From: AP-16 sp963755055 | GTDB taxonomy: Bacteria; Pseudomonadota; Alphaproteobacteria; Rhizobiales; Xanthobacteraceae | Direction: 5' to 3' | Assembly (NCBI GenBank): GCA_963755055.1 | Contig: CAVWIS010000045.1 | Span: 1-64,000, forward strand | DNA: 64,000 bases | Part shown: in pieces, positions 11,452 to 20,558 of the stretch | Numbering within the stretch: position 1 is the first letter of the stretch | Layout: the number at the start of each line of letters is the position of its first letter | Position numbers and translations under genes: made by a program | The notes under the pieces: model-generated | Told to the model about the DNA's origin: nothing | What the model saw: only the letters and a program-made list of their open reading frames with translations | Database searches by the model: none

Positions 11452-12608
11452 TCAAATTCCTGCTAGCTTCCGCAGAAGCATCTGCGCAAGTTTCGCGAGC
11501 GGATAGTCGAAGAGAAGCAGCGGCAGCATCGGCGCAACCGCGGCGGCTCCAATGGAGGCGAGCAATCGCACGCTGATCGGCGCGAGGCGCATCTTGCGGA
11601 CTACCGCGACGCTGTTCGAGAGATCCGCGAGCGATTGTAGATCGGGCGTTCCGAGCAGCGGCTCCTGCGGGCCCTCCTTCCTGATCCATTTCCGCTCGAG
11701 GGCGCCGACATAGCGGGAGGAAAGCTCGGTATAGTCGCGCAGCCCTTTTTCCTGGCACGCCCTCAGCTTGAAGGCGAAGACGCAGGTGGCGCGATGAACA
11801 GCAGGAAATCAATAAGCAGTGTCACGAAGACAGCTGGATAGACGGCATTGAGACTATTCCTGCCGGAAGCGATATCCTCGGCGAAAGTCGCCGAGACGAT
11901 AAATGAGATCGCGAGAGCGAGAGGCGCGAAACGCGTGTGCACGATCTCAAGATAGCCGAGCCCGCCGACGCCGTCGGGATGGGCGGGCGCTAATTCGATG
12001 TCCATCCTTCCGAACCGCCGCAGCAGAACCCACCAGAAGGCGAGCCGCCAGGCCCAGCGGACGATCAGAAAACGAAAGAGCGGTAGACAGACGAACCAAT
12101 ACCACGCCGCGGCAAGGGGCATGGCGGCGAGCTCCTGGCTCGTTTCATGCGCGCCCTGCCCGGAAAGACGTATCCGCGCCCAGAGCAGCGACAGCGCAGC
12201 CGCGGCGAGGAGGCTCGCTGCGTCCGGCAACCAGGGAGTCTTTTCCAGCGCTGGAGACGCCGGCGGCCGCCTCCAGTTCCGACAAAGCGCGCTGTCCCGC
12301 GACCCCCGAGCGGACTAGCAGCGTAACGAATTCCGAAACTTTGCGTCGAGCGCCGTTTCGGCGACGAAGAGCAGCGGCACGGCCAAGAGCAGCCGCGCAT
12401 GAACCGCGACCACCGGAAGAGTGAAGATTTTAGTCGCGCCGCCCTCCGCGAAAGCGAGAAGGACAAGGATGAGCCAGGGAACCCAGCCCAACGCCAGCCC
12501 CAAAGCAACCGTATTCGTGCCGCCGCGAACAAGGCCGAGCCGCGCGCCCAGCCGGTGCAGCGGGCCGCCCAGGAGCGAGAATTCCTCTGTCTCTGAAACG
12601 AAAGTCAT
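11452..12608 (-). pseudogene. Integral membrane protein of unknown family, two frameshifts
   Basis: Three minus-strand frames join into about 385 residues. The start MTFVSETEEFSLLGGPLHRL leads into a hydrophobic segment (LGLALGWVPWLILVLLAFAE) and LLLAVPLLFVAETALDAKF. After a break near 12240 come WYWFVCLPLFRFLIVRWAWR and FAPLALAISFIVSATFAEDI. A second break near 11780 leads to a soluble section (ELSSRYVGALERKWIR) and a last hydrophobic stretch (AAVAPMLPLLLFDYPL) before a TGA. I count five or six membrane segments. I recall similar hypothetical proteins in proteobacteria but cannot give a function. Confidence 0.5.
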
Positions 12609-13104
12609 TCGACCGCGCAACGATAGCGCATTAGCCGCGGAAATGGACCTCGCCGCAATGCGATCCTACCCAGGATGCCTCTCCTTGCGATTTTTGGCAA
12701 GACCATGCCGCAATTCGTCGCGAGCCGTCCTGATGCCGTCGAGCACCGGCTACGCGCTATCTTCCTGCAAAGTCGGTTAAGATTTCTTTCCGAAATGCCA
12801 TGGCAAAAAGAACAAGCAAAATCCCGGCAAAGAGCAATCGAAGGATGAACAAAGCCGCCGATCACGGCGGGAGGGGCGAGGTCGCGTGGAGCGGATCGCC
12901 TATGCTGCGAGCCACGCAAGCTCCCGTCGTGCTGAGTTTCGCCGACTACGCAACTCCCCGTTTGGCTCATCGCACGATCGTCGACACCCGAGAAGCTCAC
13001 CTGCAATTTCTGGTCAACGCGTGAGAGATGGCCGTAAAGTGACTTGATGCGCAACTTCTTTCGCACGCTAGCGCCGGAGCGGTTCGATGCGAACGTAGGA
13101 TCAC
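12609..13104. other. No confident gene; possible decayed small membrane peptide
   Basis: On the minus strand at about 12860-12700, ALFILRLLFAGILLVLFAMA in one frame and DGIRTARDELRHGLAKNRKE in the next could be one broken peptide of about 65 residues with a single membrane helix. No start or ribosome-binding site supports it. The rest shows nothing I can assign. Confidence 0.2.
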
Positions 13105-13674
13105 GCCGATGGCAGCTATGCCTATTCGTACCAAGGCATATTGATTTTCGTGCCCGCTCTAATTCAAGTCTGTCGCGCCGGCTACTTGAAGCCAGAATTG
13201 GAGGCGCAACTGAAAAATGCTGCAATGCAATTGCTGCAGGAGGGCTTCGCGCGCGCTGACTATCTCGGCCGCGGCCGTTATGAGGTGACGCTGACGCGAG
13301 CGGTTGTCGATGGGCGTGTCTCGTATTTCCCATCGCGCGAGATGCCGGTATTCACCATCCGGCCGCGCCACGACGGCGGCATTATCGTCATCGGGTCTCG
13401 TCCCGATGCGACCGGGCCGTGCCAGCTCGCCGGAACCGACGCGGAGATCGATGGACGGCTTATCGTGACCCTTGATCCGGGCGTCGAGGCGACGAGTCAC
13501 AACGCGCAGAGCAGACTGCCGAGTCCGGGGTGGACGCTGCCGCTACCAATGGCGCATCAAATCGCACGACGCCGACCCTTTCATAGTTGCTCAACCACAG
13601 TGATACCCACGCTCACCCATCAGCGAATGCGGCGTTTCGCAGAGAACCGGAAGCAACGACAGTCGGGAGCGTAA
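13105..13674 (+). pseudogene. Fragment of a putative exported protein
   Basis: The frame reads HADGSYAYSYQGILIFVPAL then CRAGYLKPELEAQLKNAAMQ, followed by RGRYEVTLTRAVVDGRVSYF and MPVFTIRPRHDGGIIVIGSR. It resembles the mature part of a small secreted or lipoprotein-like protein. No signal peptide is in frame: a TAG lies at 13096 immediately before the conserved part. The last 50 residues look out of frame. Function unknown. Confidence 0.35.
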
Positions 13675-13955
13675 AGCTCCCTGCCACTCTTCTTGCGGGC
13701 ACTCAACTTTGAGTTATGCCCCCCATGGGGAGCTCCTATCGAGCTCGGTTTCAATCTGCGACTGGGAGTCGACTTACGGATTTTGTTTCTGGTTCAATTG
13801 AGTCCCTGCTTTCAATTTCAGTTTCAATTTCTTCGTTCTCATCTAGGACCGTCAGCGGCAAACAAGATCAACCTGCCGATAATTAAAAAGCGCCAAAGCT
13901 GTGGAAGCAACAGCGAATGCATTAGAAATGTTCAGATCGAAGCCATTTAAAATTT
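13675..13955. other. AT-richer stretch without an assignable gene
   Basis: A frame at 13693-13950 is open, but its translation (for example CFQFQFQFLRSHLG) is low-complexity and comes from a repeated TTTCAATTTC motif near 13810-13835. I do not believe it is a gene. Confidence 0.25.
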
Positions 13956-14285
13956 TCAAAAGAAATGGCGCGCCGATAGAGGTTCCAAAAGTCGGCGATA
14001 TATCTCCCCGGCGGAAAAACCTCCACCGCAGCTCATCCGCCTAACCAGTGGAAGTTCGAAGCGCTCCGACCAATTAGGCCGCGCGTCGGCGCCGATCATG
14101 CCGCAGGCCGTGCACACCATGCGCAGCGAGAAGGCCGGCACCGGCACGTCGGGTTGCGCAGCCGTTGCCCGGTCAGCAGCAGCATCTTGACCAGCGCATC
14201 GAACGTGTCGTTGGCATCGGTGCAAGCCTGCCAAGGCGGCGAATTTCGTTGTCATTGAGCAAGGTTGCCGGCATGGGGACGACAT
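13956..14285 (-). pseudogene. Mosaic of recombinase and small zinc-ribbon-like gene fragments
   Basis: On the minus strand, MPATLLNDNEIRRLGRLA followed after one base by TDANDTFDALVKMLLLTGQR matches the start of the catalytic domain of tyrosine recombinases, where 'LLLLTGQR' carries the first catalytic arginine. It then runs into VPVPAFSLRMVCTACGMIGA and DARPNWSER, which resembles the small hypothetical proteins with a CxxC motif common in rhizobial genomes. Both parts are short and lack their remainders, so this is a scar of old integration events. Confidence 0.4.
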
Positions 14286-14439
14286 TGCGCCGGTCGCAGG
14301 TTGAGATCATGCTCCCGGAGATCATGGGTCGATGCTGAGCAAAAGTTTTTCTCTGTCCGTTCTTGTGTGAACGGCTTCACAGATCCGGAGATGCAGATAA
14401 GCTATCGTGTAAGACGGGACTCTCAGAGGGGAGGCTTGA

Positions 14440-14598
14440 ATGTCACTGATCACGGCAACTGGTGAAGTCTGGGGTCGAGATATGCTGGCGCCAGCGGTCT
14501 GTGCGTTTTTCGCATTGGTAATCACTTCTGTTCTGATCGCCGTCAGCGTGGACGCGCAACAGTTTGTCCCCGTGCTCGGAGAAGCCCCCTACCCGTGA
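14440..14598 (+). CDS. Small single-pass membrane or secreted peptide, 52 aa
   Basis: An ATG sits five bases after GGGGAGG (14428-14434), the best ribosome-binding site in this part of the window. The peptide starts MSLITATGEVWGRDMLAPAV and continues with one hydrophobic helix of about 20 residues (CAFFALVITSVLIAVSVDAQ), then FVPVLGEAPYP and TGA. The VDAQQ after the helix could also be a signal-peptidase site. It precedes the MFS gene by 86 bases on the same strand and may share its transcript. No family recognised. Confidence 0.5.
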   Translation: MSLITATGEVWGRDMLAPAVCAFFALVITSVLIAVSVDAQQFVPVLGEAPYP

Positions 14599-14684
14599 CA
14601 AGGGCCGGTCATCCGGATCGCAGCCTCGGGAAATGAGCATTACGACATCGCGCGCAGCCCAAGTGGCTGGACGAGGACCGTCGC

Positions 14685-16226
14685 ATGCTGCGTCATTTGG
14701 CTCCTAGCGCTACAGAACTCCACGATTCCGTAAAGCCGCTGCCGGAGGCAGCAAAACGTTCGGGCCGCATTGCTGTTGAGGACGGCAAGAGGCTGTCAGA
14801 CCTGCATTTGGTGCCCGCTCTGCCGAACTCACGGCCCAGGTTGTTATCGCCAAGGAGCTACGCGCGTCTCCGTCCCATCATCTTCGTCTTCCTTCCGTTC
14901 GCTGCAGGCTATTATCTATCATACCTTTTCCGTACCATTAATGCGCTTATCTCGGCCCAGCTGACCGCCGATTTGTCGCTAAATGCTTCGCAGCTAGGCC
15001 TACTCACCTCGGTCTATTTTTTGACATTCGCGGCAGCGCAGCTGCCGCTTGGGATAGCGCTCGATCGTTACGGACCCCGGCGAATCCAAGGCGTGCTGCT
15101 GCTGATCGCGGCGGCCGGCGCGACGCTGTTCGGCGCTGCTACGAGCTTCCCAGCGCTGGTTGCCGGACGAGCCTTGATCGGACTGGGCGTGTCCGGGTGT
15201 TTGATCGCCGGACTCAAGGCAATAGTGGTCTGGTTTCCGAAAGAACGGCTCCCGGTTCTCAACGGATGCTTCATCATGCTTGGCACGCTGGGCGCAGTTA
15301 CTGCCACAGTGCCGGCCGATTTGCTGCTCCCATGGCTCGGATGGCGTGGACTGTGCGAAGCGCTTGCGCTTATCACTGCAACTTGCGCGCTGACGATTTA
15401 CGCGATAACCCCTGACGCTCCGCCCACTGTGGCGGGGCATACCCGGGCGGGATTCTCCGATCTCAAGCGCATCTACACCGATCGCTGCTTCTGGCGGCTC
15501 GCGCCACTATCGACGGCCTGCATCAGCACAGCCTGGGCGCTGCAGGGCCTGTGGGTGGGACCATGGCTGGTCGACGTGGAAAGTTTGGATCGGCCGCACG
15601 TCGTGCGGCACCTGTTCGTCATGGGGCTTGCGCTGAGCGCGGCTGCAGCGCTCCTGGGCATCGTTGCCGGCCGCCTGCACATGCGCGGGAATCGCTTCCA
15701 GAGTATCCTCGCAGTGGTGGCGGCGCTGTTCGTGGCCGCGCAGCTCGCTCTCGTGCTCCGCCTGCCGATATCTTCTTACCTGCTATGGGTCGTGATCGCT
15801 GGTGTCGGCGCAGCTACGGTTCTGAGCTACGCGATCCTCGCAGACTGCTTTCCGAGCGAGATTGCTGGTCAGGCCAACGCCGCGCTAAATGTGCTTCATA
15901 TCGGGGGCGCTTTCGTCCTGCAGTGCGCGATCGGATTCCTTATCGCTTGCTGGGCGACTCACGACGGTCACTATCCGCCGATTGCCTACCAGACGACTTT
16001 CGCGCTGATCCTGCTGATGCAATTCCTGGCGCTCGCCTGGTTCGTCCGCCCGCCCGTTCGGGAGGAGCGAGAGTCATTGGGAAAAGCTGGCGTTTCGGGG
16101 GCGATCTCGGCCATGGCCGGACAACCCTCGACAGCCGATCTCGACAGATCGGCGCAACTCTCCCGCATAGTACATCTGCGCGCCTGGATGGGTCGGTTGC
16201 GCCGGCCGGCGGCGGAGCGGGCATAA
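14685..16226 (+). CDS. MFS transporter, 513 aa
   Basis: This is an intact major facilitator superfamily permease. About 65 hydrophilic residues precede the first membrane helix (RPIIFVFLPFAAGYYLSYLF). The loop after helix 2 carries the signature LPLGIALDRYGPRRIQGVLL, matching the family's DRxGRR motif. About twelve helices can be counted, the last near ALILLMQFLALAWFV, followed by a 50-residue cytoplasmic tail. GAGGAC lies eight bases before the ATG; a start nearer the first helix is possible. The substrate cannot be told; the pattern is closest to anion or organic-acid MFS groups. It is the only long undamaged gene between 1 and 18 kb. Confidence 0.85.
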   Translation: MLRHLAPSATELHDSVKPLPEAAKRSGRIAVEDGKRLSDLHLVPALPNSRPRLLSPRSYARLRPIIFVFLPFAAGYYLSYLFRTINALISAQLTADLSLNASQLGLLTSVYFLTFAAAQLPLGIALDRYGPRRIQGVLLLIAAAGATLFGAATSFPALVAGRALIGLGVSGCLIAGLKAIVVWFPKERLPVLNGCFIMLGTLGAVTATVPADLLLPWLGWRGLCEALALITATCALTIYAITPDAPPTVAGHTRAGFSDLKRIYTDRCFWRLAPLSTACISTAWALQGLWVGPWLVDVESLDRPHVVRHLFVMGLALSAAAALLGIVAGRLHMRGNRFQSILAVVAALFVAAQLALVLRLPISSYLLWVVIAGVGAATVLSYAILADCFPSEIAGQANAALNVLHIGGAFVLQCAIGFLIACWATHDGHYPPIAYQTTFALILLMQFLALAWFVRPPVREERESLGKAGVSGAISAMAGQPSTADLDRSAQLSRIVHLRAWMGRLRRPAAERA

Positions 16227-16314
16227 GGAGCCTTGCCAATGCTGGCCCTATTCAGGCGTTTGATACAGACCGAGGCGGCTGGGCAAAAGCCTCGAGCCGA
16301 GCCGCGTCGGGAAC

Positions 16315-16545
16315 TCATGCGGGGACGAAAGCGTAGCCGCCACCCTCGCTAAAAAGCGTAGCGATGTTCGGAAGGTGGCCGTTGGTTCTGGCGATTATGG
16401 CTCTGTCCGCGATAGCGCGATTGAAGACCCGTTTGCTGTATTCGGCAGCCATGATCAGATCTTGATCCTGGCTCACCTGCCAATCTGGATGCCTCGCGAA
16501 TAGCGCCGCGACCGAGCCGAGGTCTGACACGCTGCGCGGATCGCC
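16315..16545 (-). pseudogene. 3' gene fragment, unidentified
   Basis: The minus-strand frame reads SVSDLGSVAALFARHPDWQV then SQDQDLIMAAEYSKRVFNRA and HLPNIATLFSEGGGYAFVPA before a stop. Composition is protein-like, but upstream of about 16545 the frame loses this character and there is no start. I do not recognise the family. Confidence 0.3.
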
Positions 16546-16574
16546 ACGGCTCGCGCTGGAGAAACGGAAATCGC

Positions 16575-16880
16575 ATGCGCACCTACGACCTCCAAATTCC
16601 AGGCGTCTCCGAAGACCCCAACCCGACGCCGAAGGATAGTCTGCTTGCAAGGTTGTTCGATTACCTTCATCGCTCGCATCAGTTCGAAGCTGAACGGCTG
16701 ATCAGGCGGCATTGGCGGTTCGTGACAGAACCGCGCCGCTATGAGCAGAATTGCGACGGGGAAGCCCGCGCGGCGGCAGCTAGTCCGTCCTCCCTTCTGG
16801 CGTCGGATTGGGTCGAGGAGCGGGCGTTCCGATTACAAGCTGTCCGACGGGCGATCGACGGCTACCAATTCCCTGATTGA
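16575..16880 (+). CDS. Hypothetical protein, 101 aa, doubtful
   Basis: ATG followed by MRTYDLQIPGVSEDPNPTPK and SLLARLFDYLHRSHQFEAER. The first half looks like a real soluble helical protein; the second half is low in hydrophobic residues. A GGAG lies about 15 bases upstream, too far to be convincing. It may be a degraded gene. Confidence 0.25.
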   Translation: MRTYDLQIPGVSEDPNPTPKDSLLARLFDYLHRSHQFEAERLIRRHWRFVTEPRRYEQNCDGEARAAAASPSSLLASDWVEERAFRLQAVRRAIDGYQFPD

Positions 16881-17125
16881 CAGCCACCGATTTGGCAAAT
16901 TCGGGATGTGACGCCGATCGGTTCCGATCGCGTCTCTTCCCGGCGGATGGCATCGGCGGCCGCCAAACGGTCAGGGCTCGACGCCAGTCTGGACCCGTGA
17001 CCCGGCTGCTGCAGTCGACCGGGCAAGAGATCGACCCGACACACTGGCGCGAGTGGTCTGGCGCACAGTAGACAACCACCCCTGGCACGTGGTGCAATGT
17101 CCGGCGGGGCCTCACGGGGACGGGC

Positions 17126-17344
17126 GTGCCAATCGATCGGCTTATCGACACCGGAGCCTTCAACCCGGAGGCGGTCCAGGCCATTCGCGCGGCCTTCGAT
17201 GGCGTCCTATTCGAGCTTGGTTTGTCGGATCGCACGGACCCACTTGTGGACCTTGTCGCCGCGCGGACTATGGCCTTGGCATCAGAGGGCGAGCATGATC
17301 CGGTGCGCTTACGAGATGCCGTGGTGAAGTCGTTCCGCGATTGA
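17126..17344 (+). CDS. Small conserved hypothetical protein, 72 aa
   Basis: The start is GTG with GGGGACGG just upstream. The sequence VPIDRLIDTGAFNPEAVQAI then FDGVLFELGLSDRTDPLVDL and VAARTMALASEGEHDPVRLR is well-formed and helical. Short proteins of this pattern (a GAFxPEAV segment followed by LGLxDRTDPL) are frequent in Bradyrhizobium-type genomes, with no known function. The frame is intact, unlike most neighbours. Confidence 0.6.
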   Translation: MPIDRLIDTGAFNPEAVQAIRAAFDGVLFELGLSDRTDPLVDLVAARTMALASEGEHDPVRLRDAVVKSFRD

Positions 17345-17394
17345 GAGCCGCCGGGATCGTCGTCTCCCGTTCATCGCCGAAGCCGCGCTGCTTC

Positions 17395-17586
17395 TCACTC
17401 CGCGTCGCCGTCGCGGGCGCGCGGTAAAGCCGGGCGGTGTTTATACTCGCTAAAGGTATTAAGGTCCGCCTGTTCCGCTAGACGCAACCACCCGCGCGCG
17501 ATGCCCGCGAATTCGGCTTTGATTTCGGGATCGCTCGTCGTTTGGGCGAGCGCGAAGCACTCGGCTGCCTTTCGCCGATACCCGGC
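17395..17586 (-). CDS. Small conserved hypothetical protein (YRRKAAECFALAQ type), start not found
   Basis: The minus-strand frame carries YRRKAAECFALAQTTSDPEI and KAEFAGIARGWLRLAEQADL, the hallmark of small helical proteins of 60-80 residues found in many copies in rhizobial genomes. The C-terminus ends RARDGDAE and TGA. No ATG, GTG or TTG is in frame close to the conserved part, so the 5' end is probably damaged. Confidence 0.5.
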   Translation of the reverse strand, partial: AGYRRKAAECFALAQTTSDPEIKAEFAGIARGWLRLAEQADLNTFSEYKHRPALPRARDGDAE

Positions 17587-17619
17587 TGAAAATCCACGGA
17601 CCGTCCAATTGTTTTTAAA

Positions 17620-18735
17620 TTTGACATAGCCCCGAGCGCGAAACGCCCAAGGGCGGGATTGGTTCCGGCCGATAGTCCTCCCGGGAACTAGGTGTCGGGC
17701 GAGCGGCTCGGCGTCGGGGCCGGGATCGTCGGGGACCCGCAGCAGGATCACCGGGCGGACCGGCGCCACGGCGGTCCGCGGCGCCGCGACGGCCGGCGGG
17801 GCAGCGAGCGGAACTCCAGCACCGCCTGCCCGGCCCGGGGCAGGGCTGGACCAGCGGCAGCTTACCATTGTGTGCGGTGGGTCCGGGCGGCAGGAACAGC
17901 TGGCCGTCGACGGAGAACGTGTGCGGGGCGGGGTCCTGAGTGCCGTTGCGGCCGAATCCGATGACAATTCGATTGCCGGGGCCGGACCCCGGGAGTACGG
18001 GCGCCTCGGCCCGCGCCAAGAGGGGTGCGCGATCGTGTTTGAAGCCGTCAGCGGCTGTTTTTGGGCGCGTGGGAGGCCTTCTACGTGCCTGCCATGCCTC
18101 GGGCCGACCGCGCGCCCCGGGCTGTGCACATCCGACGCCTCGCGGGCGGACGTACGGTGCGCCGATCCGTCTCGACCGGTGACCTCAGTCGTCCGCCCAG
18201 ACCGAGCAGGGCCGGCAGGGGTTGGCAATGGGCAGCCGAAGCGGTGCGGCGGCGATGCCGTCCTCCTGCTATCTAACGCCGGTGTTTCCGGCCAGATCGA
18301 TCTGCTGCACGTTTTCCTAATTAATGATCTGACGTCGATTGGTTAACGAGTGGCAACCGGCAGAATTGTCCGCCGAACGCGGGCAGGATCAGCATTGAGG
18401 ACGTCGGGCAGGGGTGGTCGGTGGACGAGTTCGTCCGGATGCAACTTCGCAAGGGGCTAATTACCGTCACAGTAACAACGGCCGCCGGCGCGATGGGCCG
18501 TGGTGCCGATGGCCAGTTGGAAGGTGGAAGGCCGGGATCGGCCAGGATCAGACGGGGCGACCTTGCGAGGTTCGGGCTCTGCCGCAGGGGTCGACATCGC
18601 TCACGCCCACGACGCCCACGGCATGCTCCAGGTGCGCAGCCCGGCCTGTCGAGTTCGCCTAAACCCGCGAGTTCACGGTCGTCGCCTTCGCACAGTTCTA
18701 CGGACCAATCTTCAATGCGAAGCCCCCACTGTCCT
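17620..18735. other. GC-rich stretch with no assignable gene
   Basis: Several frames stay open on both strands because of base composition, but none shows a start, a domain or sustained protein-like sequence. A minus-strand piece (about 18010-17880) reads GPGNRIVIGFGRNGTQDPAP and may be a gene scrap. At 18047-18092 there is a sequence about 80% identical to 22220-22265. The right end is the TA target of the IS630 insertion. Confidence 0.3.
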
Positions 18736-18823
18736 TAGAGCGGTTCCCGAAAAGATTGACTCGGGGATTCCCATTCGCCGGCGAACATGATTCAAGCTTC
18801 CTGCTGGGAGGAGGCCAGTATGG

Positions 18824-19496
18824 ATGGGAAAGCCGTATCCGGAGCAGTTGCGCAGAAGCGCGGTCGAGGCGGTTGAAGGTGGGGCCGCCATTCCGGAGGC
18901 TGCAGAACAGTGCGGCGTCAGCATCCGATCGGTCGTGCGTTTCCTCAAGCTTCATCGGGAAACGGGCAGCGTGGCCTCGGCCAAGTTCGGGGGTTACAAG
19001 GATTTTACGCTGGCGGCGCATGAGGACATCGTTCGGCGACTGGTGGCGGAGCAACCCGACATCACGCTGATGGAGCTCGAGGCCCGATTGGCGAAGAAGG
19101 TGACGGTCGGCAAGTCGTCGATCTCCCGCTTTCTTCATCATTTGAATTTGCCATTCAAAAAAAAGTCTGCGGGCAGCCGAACAGGATCGCCCGGACGTCG
19201 CCGCCGAGCGTAGGGCGCTACGGCGGCGGCAAGTGAGACTTGATCCGAGAAGGCTGGTTTTCATCGATGAAACCAGCGTTTCGACGACGATTACACGCCG
19301 CTATGGCCGGGCGCCACGGGGTGAGCGGCTGGTGCAAAAGGTCCTGCACGGGAACTGGAAGACCCTTACATTCATCGCGGCGCTGCGGCACAACCGCGTC
19401 ACCGCACCCTTTGTGCTCGACGGTGCTATGAACGGTCCCTCAAGGGCGCTGCCTTCACCGTCGAAAGCCTGTGCACCGCGATCGCCTGTTGTCTTA
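18824..19496 (+). pseudogene. IS630 transposase, 5' part
   Basis: GGGAGGAGG precedes the ATG. Residues 1-115 form the helix-turn-helix half (AVEGGAAIPEAAEQCGVSIR then VGKSSISRFLHHLNLPFKKK). Reading then moves +1 at a run of eight A and one G (19157-19165) into the DDE half, which carries the first catalytic aspartate in RLVFIDETSVSTTITRRYGR. Many IS630 relatives are expressed by frameshifting at A-rich runs, so the shift may be programmed. The second Asp and the Glu of the triad are lost in the deletion. Confidence 0.75.
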
Positions 19497-20433
19497 GTGT
19501 CTGTCTGGAATCTCCTTGAATTCCAGGGAATCTTCTGTGATTCAAGGATGGTGGCCTGATTCGCGGGGGGTCACCGAATGTGGACGACGAAGAACCGTCG
19601 GCGCTACGATCGGAGCCGGTTGCGGTATCCGAGCGACCTGACCGACGCCGAGTGGGGGCATGTCGAACCATTGATTCCACCGGCCAAGCCCGGAGGAAAC
19701 AAGCGCCGCGTCGACCTCCGCGAGGTGATGAACGGGATCATGTACGTTTTGAGCACGGGATGCCAGTGGCGAGCGGTCCCGAAGGATCTGCCGCCGCGGA
19801 GCACGCTGTTCGACTATCTCAACTTGTGGAGCTGGGATGGCACTCTGGATCGCATGCACCACGCGCTCTACGTCGAGTGCCGCGAGCAAAGCGAACGGGA
19901 AGCAAGTCCGACCGCCGCCATCATCGACAGCCAGAGCGTGAAAAGCGCAGAAAAAGGGGGGCCTGGATTGATCCGCATGGATATGATGCGGGCAAGAAAA
20001 TCAAGGGCAAGAAGCGCCACATTCTCGTAGATACGCTGGGTTTGTTGCTCCACGCGATCGTTCATAGCGCTGACGTCCAGGACCGGGACGGCGGCATCAT
20101 GTTGCTTGCCACCATGTTTGGGATGCATCCCTTCTTGAGGAAACTCTTTGCTGACGCGGCCTATCAGGGGCCGGGATTTCACAACGGCTTGGTTCGCATC
20201 CTGCCGCACCTCGAAACCGAAATCGTCAAGCGCTCGGATCATGCAAAAGGATTTGAGGTCCTCCCCAAGCGCTGGATAGTCGAGCGCACAATTGCCTGGC
20301 TCAACCGTTGCCGAAGGCTTGCCAAGGACTGGGAGAACCTCAATCGCAAGGGGCTGGCGTTCCTCCGCCTCGCTTCAATCCGCCTCATGCTCCGAAAGCT
20401 ATGCAATCCGGCATGATCTTTCCGGACAGACTC
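19497..20433 (+). mobile_element. IS5-family (IS427-like) element, 937 bp, nested in the IS630
   Basis: The terminal repeats are GTGTCTGTCTGGAA on the left and, read on the minus strand, GAGTCTGTCCGGAA on the right (12 of 14 bases match). TTA stands directly outside both ends (19494-19496 and 20434-20436), a short target duplication. The element carries a single transposase reading unit in two frames and appears complete, making it the youngest insertion that can be ordered here. Confidence 0.85.
19578..20416 (+). CDS. IS5-family transposase in two overlapping frames
   Basis: The first frame starts MWTTKNRRRYDRSRLRYPSD and holds the helix-turn-helix region and the first catalytic Asp (AAIIDSQSVKSAEKG). 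At A5G6 (19951-19961) it must shift to the second frame, GAWIDPHGYDAGKKIKGKKR, which carries the second Asp (FADAAYQGPG) and the Glu motif (RWIVERTIAWLNRCRRL), ending KLCNPA and TGA. IS427-type elements are known to use such slippery runs, so the element is probably functional despite the split frame. A GGGGGGTC ribosome-binding site precedes the ATG. Confidence 0.85.
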
Positions 20434-20558
20434 TTAGCAAAATCTCACGATCTGAATGCGCTGCATACCTCGTGAACTCCGGGTATGGTCAACCATATCG
20501 GGAAATGCTCTAGAATGCCGAGTAAAGCCCGCGTCGCCCTCGGCGAGCAGCGGCCGGC

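Larger units (their letters stand above)
18738..20510 (+). mobile_element. IS630-family element with internal deletion, split by a nested IS
   Basis: The left end GAGCGGTTCCCGAAAAGATT and the right end read on the minus strand, GAGCATTTCCCGATATGGTT, are matching terminal inverted repeats (18 of the first 23 bases). TA flanks both sides (18736-18737 and 20511-20512), the expected target duplication of this family. The transposase is interrupted by an IS5-type element at 19497-20433 and has lost its middle: after DGAMNG the frame jumps to SLKGAAFTVESLCTAI, then resumes after the nested IS with SRSECAAYLVNSGYGQP, the usual C-terminus. It is therefore immobile by itself. Confidence 0.85.

Noticed and set aside
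13693..13950. Small frame in the AT-richer stretch as a gene
   Set aside because: Its phenylalanine/glutamine run comes from a TTTCAATTTC repeat, and there is no start signal.
17870..18346. Plus-strand frame of about 158 residues in the GC-rich stretch
   Set aside because: No ribosome-binding site, no hydrophobic core pattern, and open frames of similar length occur in other phases at the same place.
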